Source: Pseudomonas fluorescens
Lineage (GTDB): Bacteria > Pseudomonadota > Gammaproteobacteria > Pseudomonadales > Pseudomonadaceae
Reading direction: 5' to 3'
Assembly (NCBI RefSeq): GCF_005938625.1
Contig: NZ_VCNJ01000026.1
Coordinates: 62,001 to 126,000 of the forward strand
DNA: 64,000 nt
Below, one piece after another: positions 1 to 7,991 of this stretch. Each line of letters begins with the position of its first letter. The first letter of the stretch is position 1. The position numbers were made by a program, and so were the translations under genes. Under the pieces are notes generated by a model that ran no database searches, was not told the origin of the DNA, and saw only the letters and a program-made list of their open reading frames with translations.

Positions 1-755
1 GGGTGGTTGGTTGCAGCCAATAAAAGCCCTGTATCAGGCCATTGATCTACTTCCTGTAGTATTACCGTTACAAGCCGCTTCAGCTCACCGATATCTGATT
101 CGTCACTGCGCTTTTTAGCAATAGCATCTATTTCATCAAGAAGGAGCACCGCAGAGTGCTCCTTTGCATAATCAAGTGCGGTTCTAAGATTATTACCGCT
201 CTTACCCAACAAACTACTCATCACCGCAGTAAGATCAAGCACCCAAAGTGGCTTACCAAGGCAGTACGCTATCCATCGAGCGGAAAGCGTTTTACCCACG
301 CCAGGAGGGCCAACCAGAACAGCGGATCGCGTTGGACTAATCCCCCTGGAGATCAGGCGATCACTCATCTGCCTTTCACGAATGACGCCTTCAATCGAAC
401 GCAACAGAGCATTCGGCAATAGTGGTGCGCCCAGCCCTTCACGATCATCAAAAACGCGTATCAACGCCAAGCGTGAATCGCTGTCCACCGGCAGGTCATT
501 TGCCTGAGTGATGCTCGAAGGAGATTCTCGGCGGAGAAACGAACTACCTGCCGACCGTGTTTGTGTACTTTTAAGACTCTTATCCAAACGAGAGGCGAGC
601 TCTGGATGCTGCTGGCGATATTTTCTCACCAACTTAGCCAGTAAAAGCCTCACGTCCTCGTGCGACTCGCTTGAAGCGAGCCTTGCCAAACTGGCGAAAT
701 CACTCTCAAGTTCAGAAAGCTCGCCGCTTGCCTCTTTAATCTCTGCTGCTTTCAT
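1..755 (-). CDS. AAA family ATPase, IetA-like, C-terminus cut by window edge
   Basis: An open frame starts at ATG 755 and runs off the left edge, with 251 codons visible. Residues 1-110 form a charged helical N-terminal region. The AAA core follows: Walker A GPPGVGKT at 149-156, Walker B LLLDEID at 204-210 and sensor-1 AATN at 247-250. The AAA core resembles, from memory, ATPases encoded beside S8 subtilisin-like peptidases (IetAS-type pairs, which are described as anti-phage systems). The partner would lie downstream, outside this window. A LexA-like palindrome sits about 105 bp upstream. Base composition is more AT-rich than the phage structural genes, which suggests an acquired cargo gene. 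The AAA identity is firm; the defence role is inference. Confidence 0.85.
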   Translation of the reverse strand, partial: MKAAEIKEASGELSELESDFASLARLASSESHEDVRLLLAKLVRKYRQQHPELASRLDKSLKSTQTRSAGSSFLRRESPSSITQANDLPVDSDSRLALIRVFDDREGLGAPLLPNALLRSIEGVIRERQMSDRLISRGISPTRSAVLVGPPGVGKTLSARWIAYCLGKPLWVLDLTAVMSSLLGKSGNNLRTALDYAKEHSAVLLLDEIDAIAKKRSDESDIGELKRLVTVILQEVDQWPDTGLLLAATNH

Positions 756-859
756 TACAAAAAAGCCCCTATCCAATTGACTAATTCTAAGCCAGACAAC
801 CAAAAGTCGTCAATTGATGAAAATTCTTCAGCAGGTCGATGGACGACAATTGGTCAGAC

Positions 860-877
860 ACTGTATTTTCATACAGT
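860..877. promoter_or_regulatory. LexA (SOS) box upstream of the AAA ATPase gene
   Basis: The sequence is ACTGTAT-TTTC-ATACAGT, a perfect inverted repeat that fits the gamma-proteobacterial LexA consensus CTGT-N8-ACAG. It lies between the 3' end of the dam gene and the start of the leftward ATPase gene, so the ATPase is the only gene it can serve by position. No clear -10 or -35 was identified. Confidence 0.7.
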
Positions 878-936
878 ATCCTGAGGCTTAGCCCGTCACC
901 GATCAATCGCCTGCTGGGTCCCATCCGATAAGCGGC

Positions 937-1734
937 CTATGAAAATAGCCCGCCCAGTGCTGCAGGCTCCCAGTTCATGATCACGAGTTCGCCGCTAACG
1001 TCAGCTTTTCCTTGACGCTGGTTAGTAGTGGTGTAGCGAATATCTAAGGTTTCGAAGTGAAAGCCCTCGAACACACGGCGGATGTCCGGGTGATCGTTGA
1101 TGCTGACCATCACCTTGCCTTTGCAACGGCGCATGAAGTCGGCCATCCGCTCGTAGTTCTCGAACGGAAAGTCCACCCCGTAACCTGCGGTCTGCCAGTA
1201 AGGCGGGTCCATGTAATGGAAGGTATGGGCGCGGTCGTAACGTTCGGCGCATTCAAGCCAGGGGAGATTCTCGACATAGGTGCCGGACAGGCGCTGCCAC
1301 GCGGCCGAGAGGTTTTCCTCGATGCGTAGCAGGTTGATGGCCGGTGCGGTGGTCGCCGTGCCGAACGTCTGACCGGAGACCTTGCCGGCGAAGGCGTGGT
1401 GCTGCAGGTAGAAGAATCGGGCGGCGCGCTGGATGTCGGTGAGGGTTTCGGGGCGGGTCATTTTCTGCCATTCGAACACCTGCCGCGAGCTGAGCGCCCA
1501 TTTGAATTGGCGCACAAACTCTTCGAGGTGGTTCTGCACGACGCGGTAAAGCGTGACCAGGTCGCCGTTGATGTCGTTGAGGACTTCAACCGGCGATGGC
1601 TGGGGCTTCATGAAGTAGAGCGCGGCACCGCCGGCAAAGACTTCAACGTAGCATTCGTGTGGCGGAAAAAGCGGAATGAGGCGGTCGGCCAGGCGGCGTT
1701 TGCCGCCCATCCAAGGAATGATGGGTGTAGACAT
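937..1734 (-). CDS. dam: DNA adenine methylase (Dam / D12 class)
   Basis: This 265-residue protein has the D12-class N6-adenine methyltransferase motifs. Near the N-terminus PWMGGKRRL followed by EVFAGG forms the AdoMet-binding region, and the catalytic DPPYW motif lies near residue 178. It would methylate adenine in a short target, GATC if it is a true Dam. ATG 1734 is preferred to the TTG three codons upstream because an AAGG lies about 11 nt ahead of it. No restriction endonuclease is adjacent, so it is probably an orphan phage methylase that masks sites or modulates regulation. It ends the lysis side of the late operon. Confidence 0.9.
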   Translation of the reverse strand: MSTPIIPWMGGKRRLADRLIPLFPPHECYVEVFAGGAALYFMKPQPSPVEVLNDINGDLVTLYRVVQNHLEEFVRQFKWALSSRQVFEWQKMTRPETLTDIQRAARFFYLQHHAFAGKVSGQTFGTATTAPAINLLRIEENLSAAWQRLSGTYVENLPWLECAERYDRAHTFHYMDPPYWQTAGYGVDFPFENYERMADFMRRCKGKVMVSINDHPDIRRVFEGFHFETLDIRYTTTNQRQGKADVSGELVIMNWEPAALGGLFS

Positions 1735-1840
1735 AAAAAGCAAGACCTTTGCTGTATGGATAAACAGGTGCTAGGCTCGCCGCGCTTTGTGCACGGAGCA
1801 AGAGCCTTGGCTGGACTTGCAGGGACCATCTGCAGGGACG

Positions 1841-1884
1841 GCGGCCGGTCCGGATGTTGACGCATCTGGCCCGGCCGCTCTTTT
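1841..1884. terminator. Long hairpin between lysis genes and dam
   Basis: GCGGCCGG at 1841-1848 pairs perfectly with CCGGCCGC at 1871-1878, and the inner CCGGATG / CATCTGG extends the stem with one wobble pair. The T-run TCTTTT follows on the + strand only. It could therefore end antisense transcription, or act on the leftward mRNA as a stabilising 3' structure after the Rz stop codon. Confidence 0.45.
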
Positions 1885-2426
1885 CACTTCGGTGTCGAGA
1901 CTTCTTTGGCGTATGCCTGACAGGCCGCGAGGGCTATCAGCCCCCGGTCGCCGTCATCGGTGACGCCGATAATTCGTTGAGCATGCGCTGGGTCAAGTTC
2001 GGCTCTTGTGGGGCCATAAACCACGCCGCCGGTGGCGGTGGTGGCTGACAACGATCCGTTGCCGGCGCCGGTGGAGGCATCGAGTAGGACTGACAGGCGC
2101 AGATCAGCAGTGGCAAGGCGGTCGCGCAGGCGACCTTGATCACGTTGGGCATCACTCAAGGCTCGGTAATGGGTTTGTTCACTGGTTGCCAGGCGCTGCT
2201 CGAGCGCGAGGCGTTTGTCCTGTTCGGCACGCTGCTGCGCAACCGTGGCCACGGCCAACTGGTTAAAGGTTTCGGTGTGGAGTCGGGCCTGCTCAGCGAG
2301 CTGTTTGCCGTAGCGCCAATCCTGCACTTGCCAGGTAATGGACGCAGAACCACCGACCAAGACGACCAGCAGCACGCCTTTTGCCAGTAGCCGATACGGC
2401 GCCGGGATCAGTTCGCCGAAACGCAT
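1884..2426 (-). CDS. Rz-like inner-membrane spanin (i-spanin)
   Basis: The 180-residue protein has one N-terminal membrane segment (KGVLLVVLVGGSASITW, about residues 17-33) followed by a long charged, glutamine-rich periplasmic helix, the architecture of Rz lysis proteins. Rz spans the periplasm with Rz1 and disrupts the outer membrane in the last step of lysis. ATG 2426 is chosen because the protein then begins a few residues before the membrane segment. It overlaps the endolysin gene by 19 bp and contains the whole Rz1 gene in another frame. Confidence 0.85.
   Translation of the reverse strand: MRFGELIPAPYRLLAKGVLLVVLVGGSASITWQVQDWRYGKQLAEQARLHTETFNQLAVATVAQQRAEQDKRLALEQRLATSEQTHYRALSDAQRDQGRLRDRLATADLRLSVLLDASTGAGNGSLSATTATGGVVYGPTRAELDPAHAQRIIGVTDDGDRGLIALAACQAYAKEVSTPK
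1937..2155 (-). CDS. Rz1-like outer-membrane spanin lipoprotein, nested inside Rz
   Basis: The 72-residue frame lies wholly within the Rz gene in a different register. It begins with a lipoprotein signal peptide: MMPNVIKVA, a hydrophobic stretch, and the lipobox ICAC with Cys21 as lipidation site. A proline-rich segment follows (SMPPPAPATDRCQPPPPP), typical of Rz1. The nested arrangement matches lambda Rz/Rz1. It would be anchored in the outer membrane and pair with Rz. Confidence 0.85.
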   Translation of the reverse strand: MMPNVIKVACATALPLLICACQSYSMPPPAPATDRCQPPPPPAAWFMAPQEPNLTQRMLNELSASPMTATGG

Positions 2427-2971
2427 AGCACCGCCCTCGCCCGCCCCCACAACTCCAGCCGATCCTGTAGGCCGTTGAGGCCACCGTTGATCCTGCGGGT
2501 GATCGTGTTGAATTCATTTTGATCGGCCAGCGCGTTCAGTCCATTCACGGACCAGAACCATGCGGCCGACTCGGCGGCCCACTGCGGCAGCTCCAGCAGT
2601 TCAGGGGTGCGCAGCAATCGCTCGTCACCGAACAGCGCCAAGCTGCAGCGCAGGTAATTGTCGTGGCCGGTGACCTGGATCAGGCCGCGACCGCGATAGC
2701 GCTGGCCATCACCATCCGCTGCCGGCGTGTTGCCCAGTTTCGCAGCCAGGCTGCCGGTGTCGTATTTGCTCAGGTATTGGTCGCCGCCCAGTTCCCGGAC
2801 GTACTGCAGCTGACCCGACTCGTGACCGACTTGCGCCAGGAACGCGGCTTGGCGTTTCGGCGTGTTGATCTGCCGATGGACCATGGCTGCGTTGAGGGCG
2901 GATACAAAAACGCCCGCTTGGCGGCGGGCGTTGGGCATGATGCTTTGCAGCTGCTGTTCAGTGATGGACAT
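2408..2971 (-). CDS. Endolysin, glycoside hydrolase family 19
   Basis: The 187-residue protein is a GH19 chitinase-like lysozyme that cuts peptidoglycan glycan strands. Visible motifs are GHESGQ with the likely catalytic Glu51, YRGRGLIQVTGHDNY, and an ARAVL segment near the C-terminus. No signal peptide is visible, so export would need the holin, which is encoded about 21 kb away at 23968-24312. ATG 2971 is preferred over an upstream alternative because TCTGGAG lies 5-6 nt before it. It follows gpD and precedes Rz in the leftward operon. Confidence 0.9.
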   Translation of the reverse strand: MSITEQQLQSIMPNARRQAGVFVSALNAAMVHRQINTPKRQAAFLAQVGHESGQLQYVRELGGDQYLSKYDTGSLAAKLGNTPAADGDGQRYRGRGLIQVTGHDNYLRCSLALFGDERLLRTPELLELPQWAAESAAWFWSVNGLNALADQNEFNTITRRINGGLNGLQDRLELWGRARAVLCVSAN

Positions 2972-3020
2972 ACAAACTCCAGAAATAAAAAAACCACACT
3001 CAAGCGGCAATGGGAGGTGT

Positions 3021-4070
3021 TTACTGCTTCTCGATGTTCACCACCTTGAGGGGTGGTTTCGGCCCTTTCTTTTTCTTGCCCTTGGATTTACCGGCTTTGC
3101 CGGCATTGCATTCGACCGTAGTGGACCAACCGGACTGGGTGAACACCTGCTCGACCGAATCCGCCAGGTATTCGCCATCAAGCCCAACCTTGAAACCCTG
3201 AGCGATGATGGGACGCTCGGCAAAGATGTCCGTCCGGCCGGGCATTTCAAGCCGCACATCGGCGGTCGAGCGGTTGAACGCCGACAGACGTGCCTTTGCC
3301 GCCGCTTCAGCAGCGCCCTTGTCTGGGTAGATATGGCGGTCGGTATGCACTGCCGGCAGGCCGTCCGGAGCGTCATCGTTGTCGATGGTAACCACCGCGA
3401 GCTTGCCGTTCTTTTTGTCCTGATGCTTGGTGGCCACCGCCTTGTGCGAATTGCGATCGCCGAGACTGAATTGCCAGCGGCTGAGGTCGCGACGGCTCAG
3501 GGTTACAGCGCCAAACGCCTTACCGCTGGCCGTCTGGCCACCTTGGCGCGGCATCACCAACAGTTTGCCGTCGGCGACCTTGGCCGTGCAGTCGTATTGC
3601 TTGGCCAGACGGGTGATGAAATTAAAATCAGACTCGTTGAGCTGGTCGACACGGGCGACCTTGGTCGACACCGGACACACCGGCGTCCAGCCATTACGCG
3701 CGGCCACGTCAGCCACGATCTTCGACAACGGCACGCCTTCCCAGCTTCCGCTACGGATGGTCTTGCCGCTGCCACGCATGTCGCTGGCCTTGCCCTTGAT
3801 CACGATGGTATCGGGCGGGCCTGATACCTCGACCGTGTCCACGGTGTAACTGCCCATGCGCGCCAAGGACGTTTCGGCGTAACCCAGGTAGATCTCGATT
3901 GAGCTGCCACGCCGTGGCAATTGCACTTGCCCATCACGGTCGTCGATACGCAACTCAAATTCGTCGGACTCCATGCCCGGCTTGTCAGAGGTACGCAGCA
4001 ACAACAGCCGATCATTGATCTTGGCCGTAACATCGGCGCCATCGGCGACAATGCGAAACATCGGAGTCAT
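3021..4070 (-). CDS. Phage late control protein D (tail tip/baseplate hub)
   Basis: This 349-residue protein belongs to the P2 gpD / VgrG-hub family. It contains the family's pattern of alternating beta segments (FRIVADGADVT, DDRDGQVQLPRRG, FNFITRLAKQYDCTAKV) and a lysine-rich tail (KSKGKKKKGPKPP). In contractile tails gpD forms the hub at the tube tip. It is the last tail gene, directly downstream of X and U as in P2. The start at 4070 removes an upstream MRVFYWEKS stretch that overlaps a U-tract stem-loop. Confidence 0.9.
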   Translation of the reverse strand: MTPMFRIVADGADVTAKINDRLLLLRTSDKPGMESDEFELRIDDRDGQVQLPRRGSSIEIYLGYAETSLARMGSYTVDTVEVSGPPDTIVIKGKASDMRGSGKTIRSGSWEGVPLSKIVADVAARNGWTPVCPVSTKVARVDQLNESDFNFITRLAKQYDCTAKVADGKLLVMPRQGGQTASGKAFGAVTLSRRDLSRWQFSLGDRNSHKAVATKHQDKKNGKLAVVTIDNDDAPDGLPAVHTDRHIYPDKGAAEAAAKARLSAFNRSTADVRLEMPGRTDIFAERPIIAQGFKVGLDGEYLADSVEQVFTQSGWSTTVECNAGKAGKSKGKKKKGPKPPLKVVNIEKQ

Positions 4071-4089
4071 GGATTTTTCCCAATAAAAA

Positions 4090-4106
4090 ACCCGCACAAG
4101 GCAGGT
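4090..4106 (-). terminator. Intra-operon stem-loop with U tract ahead of gpD
   Basis: On the minus strand ACCTGC-CTTGT-GCGGGT forms a stem with one G-U type mismatch, followed by TTTTTT and then, after a short leader, the gpD start codon. It is one of four such structures in the late operon (see also 10314, 14868 and 17972). Confidence 0.5.
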
Positions 4107-4165
4107 CAGAAAAACAGCGTGTCGTTATGCCTAGCGCGGCTGTGCGGCGGCGCGGACAGTCTAGG

Positions 4166-4372
4166 TCAATCCCACAAGCTGACGCCCTCACTGGTTGGGC
4201 TGGGCAGATCCGGCAGGACGATAATCACGCCCGACCGGAACGGCTGAGGTTCATCAGCCAGCCCCTGATTGGCATCGAGCACGGCCTCGACGCTGCCATT
4301 CAGATGGCCGTAAACGTTGTTGCAAATGACATCGAGCATGTCGCCGTCAGACGTCCTGCATGTCGTCGCCAT
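4166..4372 (-). CDS. Phage tail protein X
   Basis: The 68-residue protein resembles P2 gpX, a small LysM-like tail protein: GDMLDVICNNVYGHLNGSVEAVL followed by a hydrophobic VIIVLPDLPSPT. It probably acts at the baseplate hub or tail tip. It lies between gpU and gpD exactly as in P2, and its start overlaps the 3' end of gpU by 26 bp, so translation is probably coupled. ATG 4372 is chosen because it gives the usual gpX length of about 67 residues. Confidence 0.85.
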   Translation of the reverse strand: MATTCRTSDGDMLDVICNNVYGHLNGSVEAVLDANQGLADEPQPFRSGVIIVLPDLPSPTSEGVSLWD

Positions 4373-5192
4373 AACGCTCAAACTCCAAAGTGAACCCCTG
4401 TTTGCGAGCAATCCCGCCGTGCAGCAGTGCGGACTGTTCCTCGTTGATGTTTTTCAGGCACCACGTCCCGATCACCTCGCCGTACCCCGTGGTCAGGGTC
4501 AGCGGTTGTAGCCTGGCCCCGATGGAACGCAGGGTGTCGAGCTGCTTTAAACCGCCTTTGAAGCCCGGATAGATTGTGCCCTTGAGCGTCAACTTTTCAT
4601 CGCCCATACCGATGGCCTGCTTCGCCGGCCGGCGCGTCAGCCGCTCCTGCGAAGCCCAGCGGAATTCGGTCGAACGGCTCAGCTCATCAAAGGCTGCCGT
4701 GTCCAGGTTGAAGTAGTACGGCTCAATTTTTGGATCGCGCGGCTGAATGATCATCAGGTGCGGGAACGGCTTTACCGCCTCCGGCGCCGGCGTCGCCTCA
4801 CCGGCAAAGGAACTGGTAGGCACGATGTTGGCGAGCGACGGACTGACCTTGCCGGCGACGTTGTTGATCGCCGTGGCCGCCTTGCCCGCCTGTTCCTTCA
4901 ACGTACCCAGCCGATCCTGCACTTCAGCCGCCGCGCGGGTGGCGCGGCCGTACACCGCTACCACCTGACCGACCTTGGCCTGAGCCGCGTCGACGCCGCG
5001 CATCACTCGCTGAAGTTTGGCGCCGATGGCCGGACCAACAAACGGGATGTTCTCCAGCTCGGACGCGGCGCCGGTCAGTTCGCGGATCGCGCCGTTGACC
5101 GGGGTCAGCATGCCGTCAGCACTGCGCCGCCCGGTTTCCGATGCCTCGATTAAATACTTCAGGCTCGATTGCATTTGCTCCATGTAAGCCAT
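4347..5192 (-). CDS. Phage tail protein U
   Basis: The 281-residue protein carries a P2 gpU-like domain in its C-terminal half (FRWASQERLTRRPAKQAIG, KGTIYPGFKGG, WCLKNINEEQS, FTLEFERYGDD). The N-terminal 130 residues are an alanine-rich helical extension not present in P2 gpU, which is about 160 residues long. gpU acts in tail completion at the baseplate end. It directly follows the tape-measure gene with a 9-bp gap. Confidence 0.85.
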   Translation of the reverse strand: MAYMEQMQSSLKYLIEASETGRRSADGMLTPVNGAIRELTGAASELENIPFVGPAIGAKLQRVMRGVDAAQAKVGQVVAVYGRATRAAAEVQDRLGTLKEQAGKAATAINNVAGKVSPSLANIVPTSSFAGEATPAPEAVKPFPHLMIIQPRDPKIEPYYFNLDTAAFDELSRSTEFRWASQERLTRRPAKQAIGMGDEKLTLKGTIYPGFKGGLKQLDTLRSIGARLQPLTLTTGYGEVIGTWCLKNINEEQSALLHGGIARKQGFTLEFERYGDDMQDV

Positions 5193-5201
5193 GAAACCTC
5201 C

Positions 5202-7841
5202 TTATACATGGGGTTCGTCGTACAGCTTGGCGGCGTTACTCCTCGCCGCGTCCGCCATCATTCGTTGCATGTGCGGCATCAGATCCTGCGCCAAGGTTTG
5301 CGGGTCTTTGACATCGCCCTGCACGGTCACCGGCATGCTCAGTGAATACTGAAACTGCTGATCCACCTTGGCCGGCTCCGGCTTCGCCGGCTCCTTGGGC
5401 TGGATAGCCAGCGCCGCCGACTTGAGCGGCGCCGTCACCGCCATCGAGCGCGCGACATCCCCCAACACCTGGCCTTGCTGCGCCGCTGACGCCATCATGA
5501 GCGGCGTGGATGGCACCGGCGCCTTTGCCGTTTGCTCGGGCTTTTCATCCTCTCCGCCGAACAGCGACTTGCCCAACGACCCGCCCAGCGCCGCACCGCC
5601 CTGACTGCCAAGATAGGCACCGATCATGCCGCCGATCGCGGTGCCGATGATCGGCACAACCGAACCGATGGCGGCGCCTGCTGCTGCACCGGCCATGGTG
5701 CCGGCCAGGTTGCCAGCGGCCGAACCGTAACCTTCGGCTTTTTCGTCCTTGGTCTTGGCGTTTTGAAAGGTTTCAAAAGCCATCGCGCCAGACTCCAGCA
5801 GCGTGCCGCCAGGAATGACCTTGGCCGCCTTGCCGACCTTACCGACGGTTCCTGCGACGACGCCGAGCTTGGACAATGCTCCACTTGGAACTGAAGGGAC
5901 TGATGGCGATGGGATCGAAACAGGGGGACGCGGAGCCGGAACAGGTGGACGAGGCACAGACGGGCGAGGACCTCTCGAACTCGGCAATGACCGGCGCCGA
6001 GCGCTGCGCCTTGACCCACGTCCACGGCGGCGCGATTCGCCCGACGCATCCACACCGTCTCCCATAGCGCCGGCATTGACGACGAAAACCTTCTTGACGC
6101 CGTCGTTACCTGCACCACTTTCAGTACCAAGGCCACCGCCTGTTGCCGCTTCCTTCACCCGTGAAACAACATCCAGGCCAGTCGCTACGAGATCAAGTTC
6201 TCCGGGTTTTTTATTTGGGGCTTCGCTCCCATTCCTGCCACCGCGCGACCCACGCGCAAGGTTTAGCAGCCCCTTGCTGATCTTGATCGTGCTGAAGATA
6301 CCTTTTAAGGCAATCAGCCCCGCTCCGACCGTAGCGATACCGGCAACCACCCCGGGCGCGCTATCAGTCAGCGACGTAATGCCTTTAGTAACCTTGGTCA
6401 ACGACTCGGCCACGGTGTCCGTCACCGGGCGCAGCGCATCCCCGATGCTGCGCATGGCGTCATCCATCGCCTGGGCCATTTCCGCCCATTTCTGAGATGA
6501 CGACTCACGCCGCTCGGCGAGGTTCTTGTCGAGGATCCCGGTGGCGTCACGCGAATCGTTTTTGAGCTGGCTGTACAGCGCCTTGTTCTGCATGTAAGCC
6601 GACAGTGCGGCCTTGACCTGCATGTCGGCGAACAGGTCGCCGGTGCGCAGGGATTCTTCCAGCGAGGCCATCATGGCCTTGGCCTTATCGGGATTGGCTT
6701 CCTTGCTGATTTTTGACGTCGCTTCGGCCATGGCCGCCGCACGCTTCGGATCGGTCGCCTGAATGTATTTCTGAGCCAGCGCCATGCTGGTCTCAAGCGT
6801 CGACATACCGTTTTGCAAACCGGTCTGCATCGATCCCTTGTAATCAATACCGGCTTTTTCGTAGGCCTTGACCGTGTCGGTCGAGCCGATTTTGCCCATC
6901 CAGTTTTTCAGGTTGTTGGCCGCTTCGTCCGAACTGCCGGCCTGCTTCATCTGGACCTGCAACATGGCACCCAGTTGCGTCACCGCATCCAAGCCGGTGA
7001 TGCCGTTGCTGGCCATGTTGGCCAACAGCTCGGGAAACCACTTGGCCATGTCGGCCGCTTCAAAGCTGCCTGCCTGCCCTTGGTAGGCGATCGCCTCCAG
7101 CGCCTGCTGCATCTGCTTGGGGTCGGTGATCTTGGCGTTCTGCCCCAGGGCGTTGATCATCTTCGCCGTGTCGACGCCGCTGGATCCCTGCCCCACGACA
7201 AACTTTGCCGCGACAGGCGCGTAATCCAGCGCCTTGCTCAAGTCCATACCGGCGCCGACCAACTGATTGACCACGTCAGCCACATCGTTGCGCGCCATGC
7301 CGGTATCGCGTGAAGTGTCGATGATCTTGCGCGACATCTCCTGCTCTTGGGGCTTGTTGGCAATGCCGGCCTTGATCGCGATGTCTCGCACAATGGCGCC
7401 AAAATCAGCGCTGACCTTGGCCGGTACCGCCATGGCACCGACACCTACAACCGCCGCACCGACAGCGCCCTTCATACCCTTTACGCCAGAATCAATCTGC
7501 TGATGCCCTTTGGCTTTCAGCTCGGCTTTGTTGGCCATCTGCCCCATCGAGCGATAGGCTTTTTCCAGCCGGCCGACCTCGACCCCCTGCTTTTTCAAGC
7601 TGTCGAGGTTCGAGTTCAAACGGTTGAGTAATTTGGAGGCGCCGGCTGCGCCGGTGTCGTGAGCCTTTTTCCATTCTTCGCGCAGGCGGATGGTGTCGCC
7701 AATCGTGCGCTGCAGCACGCGCGCTTTGTTGCCTTCAGCCTCAAGGCGCTTGATGCGCCCGGTCACGTCCTTGAACGCGGCGCCGACCGTGGAACTGACG
7801 GCGCCGCCGATCACCAGCCCGAGGGCGAGTTTGTTTGCCAT
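5202..7841 (-). CDS. Tail tape-measure protein
   Basis: The 879-residue protein sits at the usual place after the tail assembly chaperone genes. Residues 1-110 are a coiled coil, 120-480 form the conserved TP901-type core (KVSADFGAIVRD, GQNAKITDPKQMQQALE), and 480-520 and 720-780 are glycine/alanine-rich hydrophobic segments that could cross a membrane. Residues about 590-650 are a basic and proline-rich linker (RRRGRGSRRSARRRS followed by repeated RPPVPAP / SIPSPSVPS). It sets tail length and probably helps DNA entry. The linker reads as low-complexity and differs from the rest. Confidence 0.92.
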   Translation of the reverse strand: MANKLALGLVIGGAVSSTVGAAFKDVTGRIKRLEAEGNKARVLQRTIGDTIRLREEWKKAHDTGAAGASKLLNRLNSNLDSLKKQGVEVGRLEKAYRSMGQMANKAELKAKGHQQIDSGVKGMKGAVGAAVVGVGAMAVPAKVSADFGAIVRDIAIKAGIANKPQEQEMSRKIIDTSRDTGMARNDVADVVNQLVGAGMDLSKALDYAPVAAKFVVGQGSSGVDTAKMINALGQNAKITDPKQMQQALEAIAYQGQAGSFEAADMAKWFPELLANMASNGITGLDAVTQLGAMLQVQMKQAGSSDEAANNLKNWMGKIGSTDTVKAYEKAGIDYKGSMQTGLQNGMSTLETSMALAQKYIQATDPKRAAAMAEATSKISKEANPDKAKAMMASLEESLRTGDLFADMQVKAALSAYMQNKALYSQLKNDSRDATGILDKNLAERRESSSQKWAEMAQAMDDAMRSIGDALRPVTDTVAESLTKVTKGITSLTDSAPGVVAGIATVGAGLIALKGIFSTIKISKGLLNLARGSRGGRNGSEAPNKKPGELDLVATGLDVVSRVKEAATGGGLGTESGAGNDGVKKVFVVNAGAMGDGVDASGESRRRGRGSRRSARRRSLPSSRGPRPSVPRPPVPAPRPPVSIPSPSVPSVPSGALSKLGVVAGTVGKVGKAAKVIPGGTLLESGAMAFETFQNAKTKDEKAEGYGSAAGNLAGTMAGAAAGAAIGSVVPIIGTAIGGMIGAYLGSQGGAALGGSLGKSLFGGEDEKPEQTAKAPVPSTPLMMASAAQQGQVLGDVARSMAVTAPLKSAALAIQPKEPAKPEPAKVDQQFQYSLSMPVTVQGDVKDPQTLAQDLMPHMQRMMADAARSNAAKLYDEPHV

Positions 7842-7879
7842 ATCATGGCCCTCATGTGCCCAGCACTACCGGTGGCGGC

Positions 7880-7984
7880 TCAATCCGTGAGCCACCACAC
7901 CATATCCGCGAACGGCATCGACTGGATCTCGGCGGCGGAAAATCCGGTTTCCGCCGCCAGACGTTTCGCCGCCGACTTGATCAC
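7880..7984 (-). CDS. GpE-prime-like tail assembly protein, possibly read by frameshift
   Basis: A small frame of 34 residues (GTG 7984 to TGA 7880; contains AAKRLAAETGFSAAEIQ and MPFADMVWWLTD) lies between the tail assembly gene and the tape measure. It matches the short GpE family tail protein found at this spot in P2-like phages. The frame is open upstream through the stop codon of the preceding gene, where CTT TAA C could support a +1 shift. It may be made alone from the GTG, as an extension of the upstream protein, or both. Confidence 0.7.
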   Translation of the reverse strand: MIKSAAKRLAAETGFSAAEIQSMPFADMVWWLTD

Positions 7985-7991
7985 GCTGGGG

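Noticed and set aside
156..780. Two + strand open frames at the left edge (88 and 90 residues)
   Set aside because: They are shadows of the leftward AAA ATPase frame, which has Walker A and B motifs in order and continues to the edge.
2519..3824. Long + strand frames over the endolysin and gpD genes (176 and 320 residues)
   Set aside because: They are antisense to conserved phage proteins, lack known domains and have no plausible ribosome sites.
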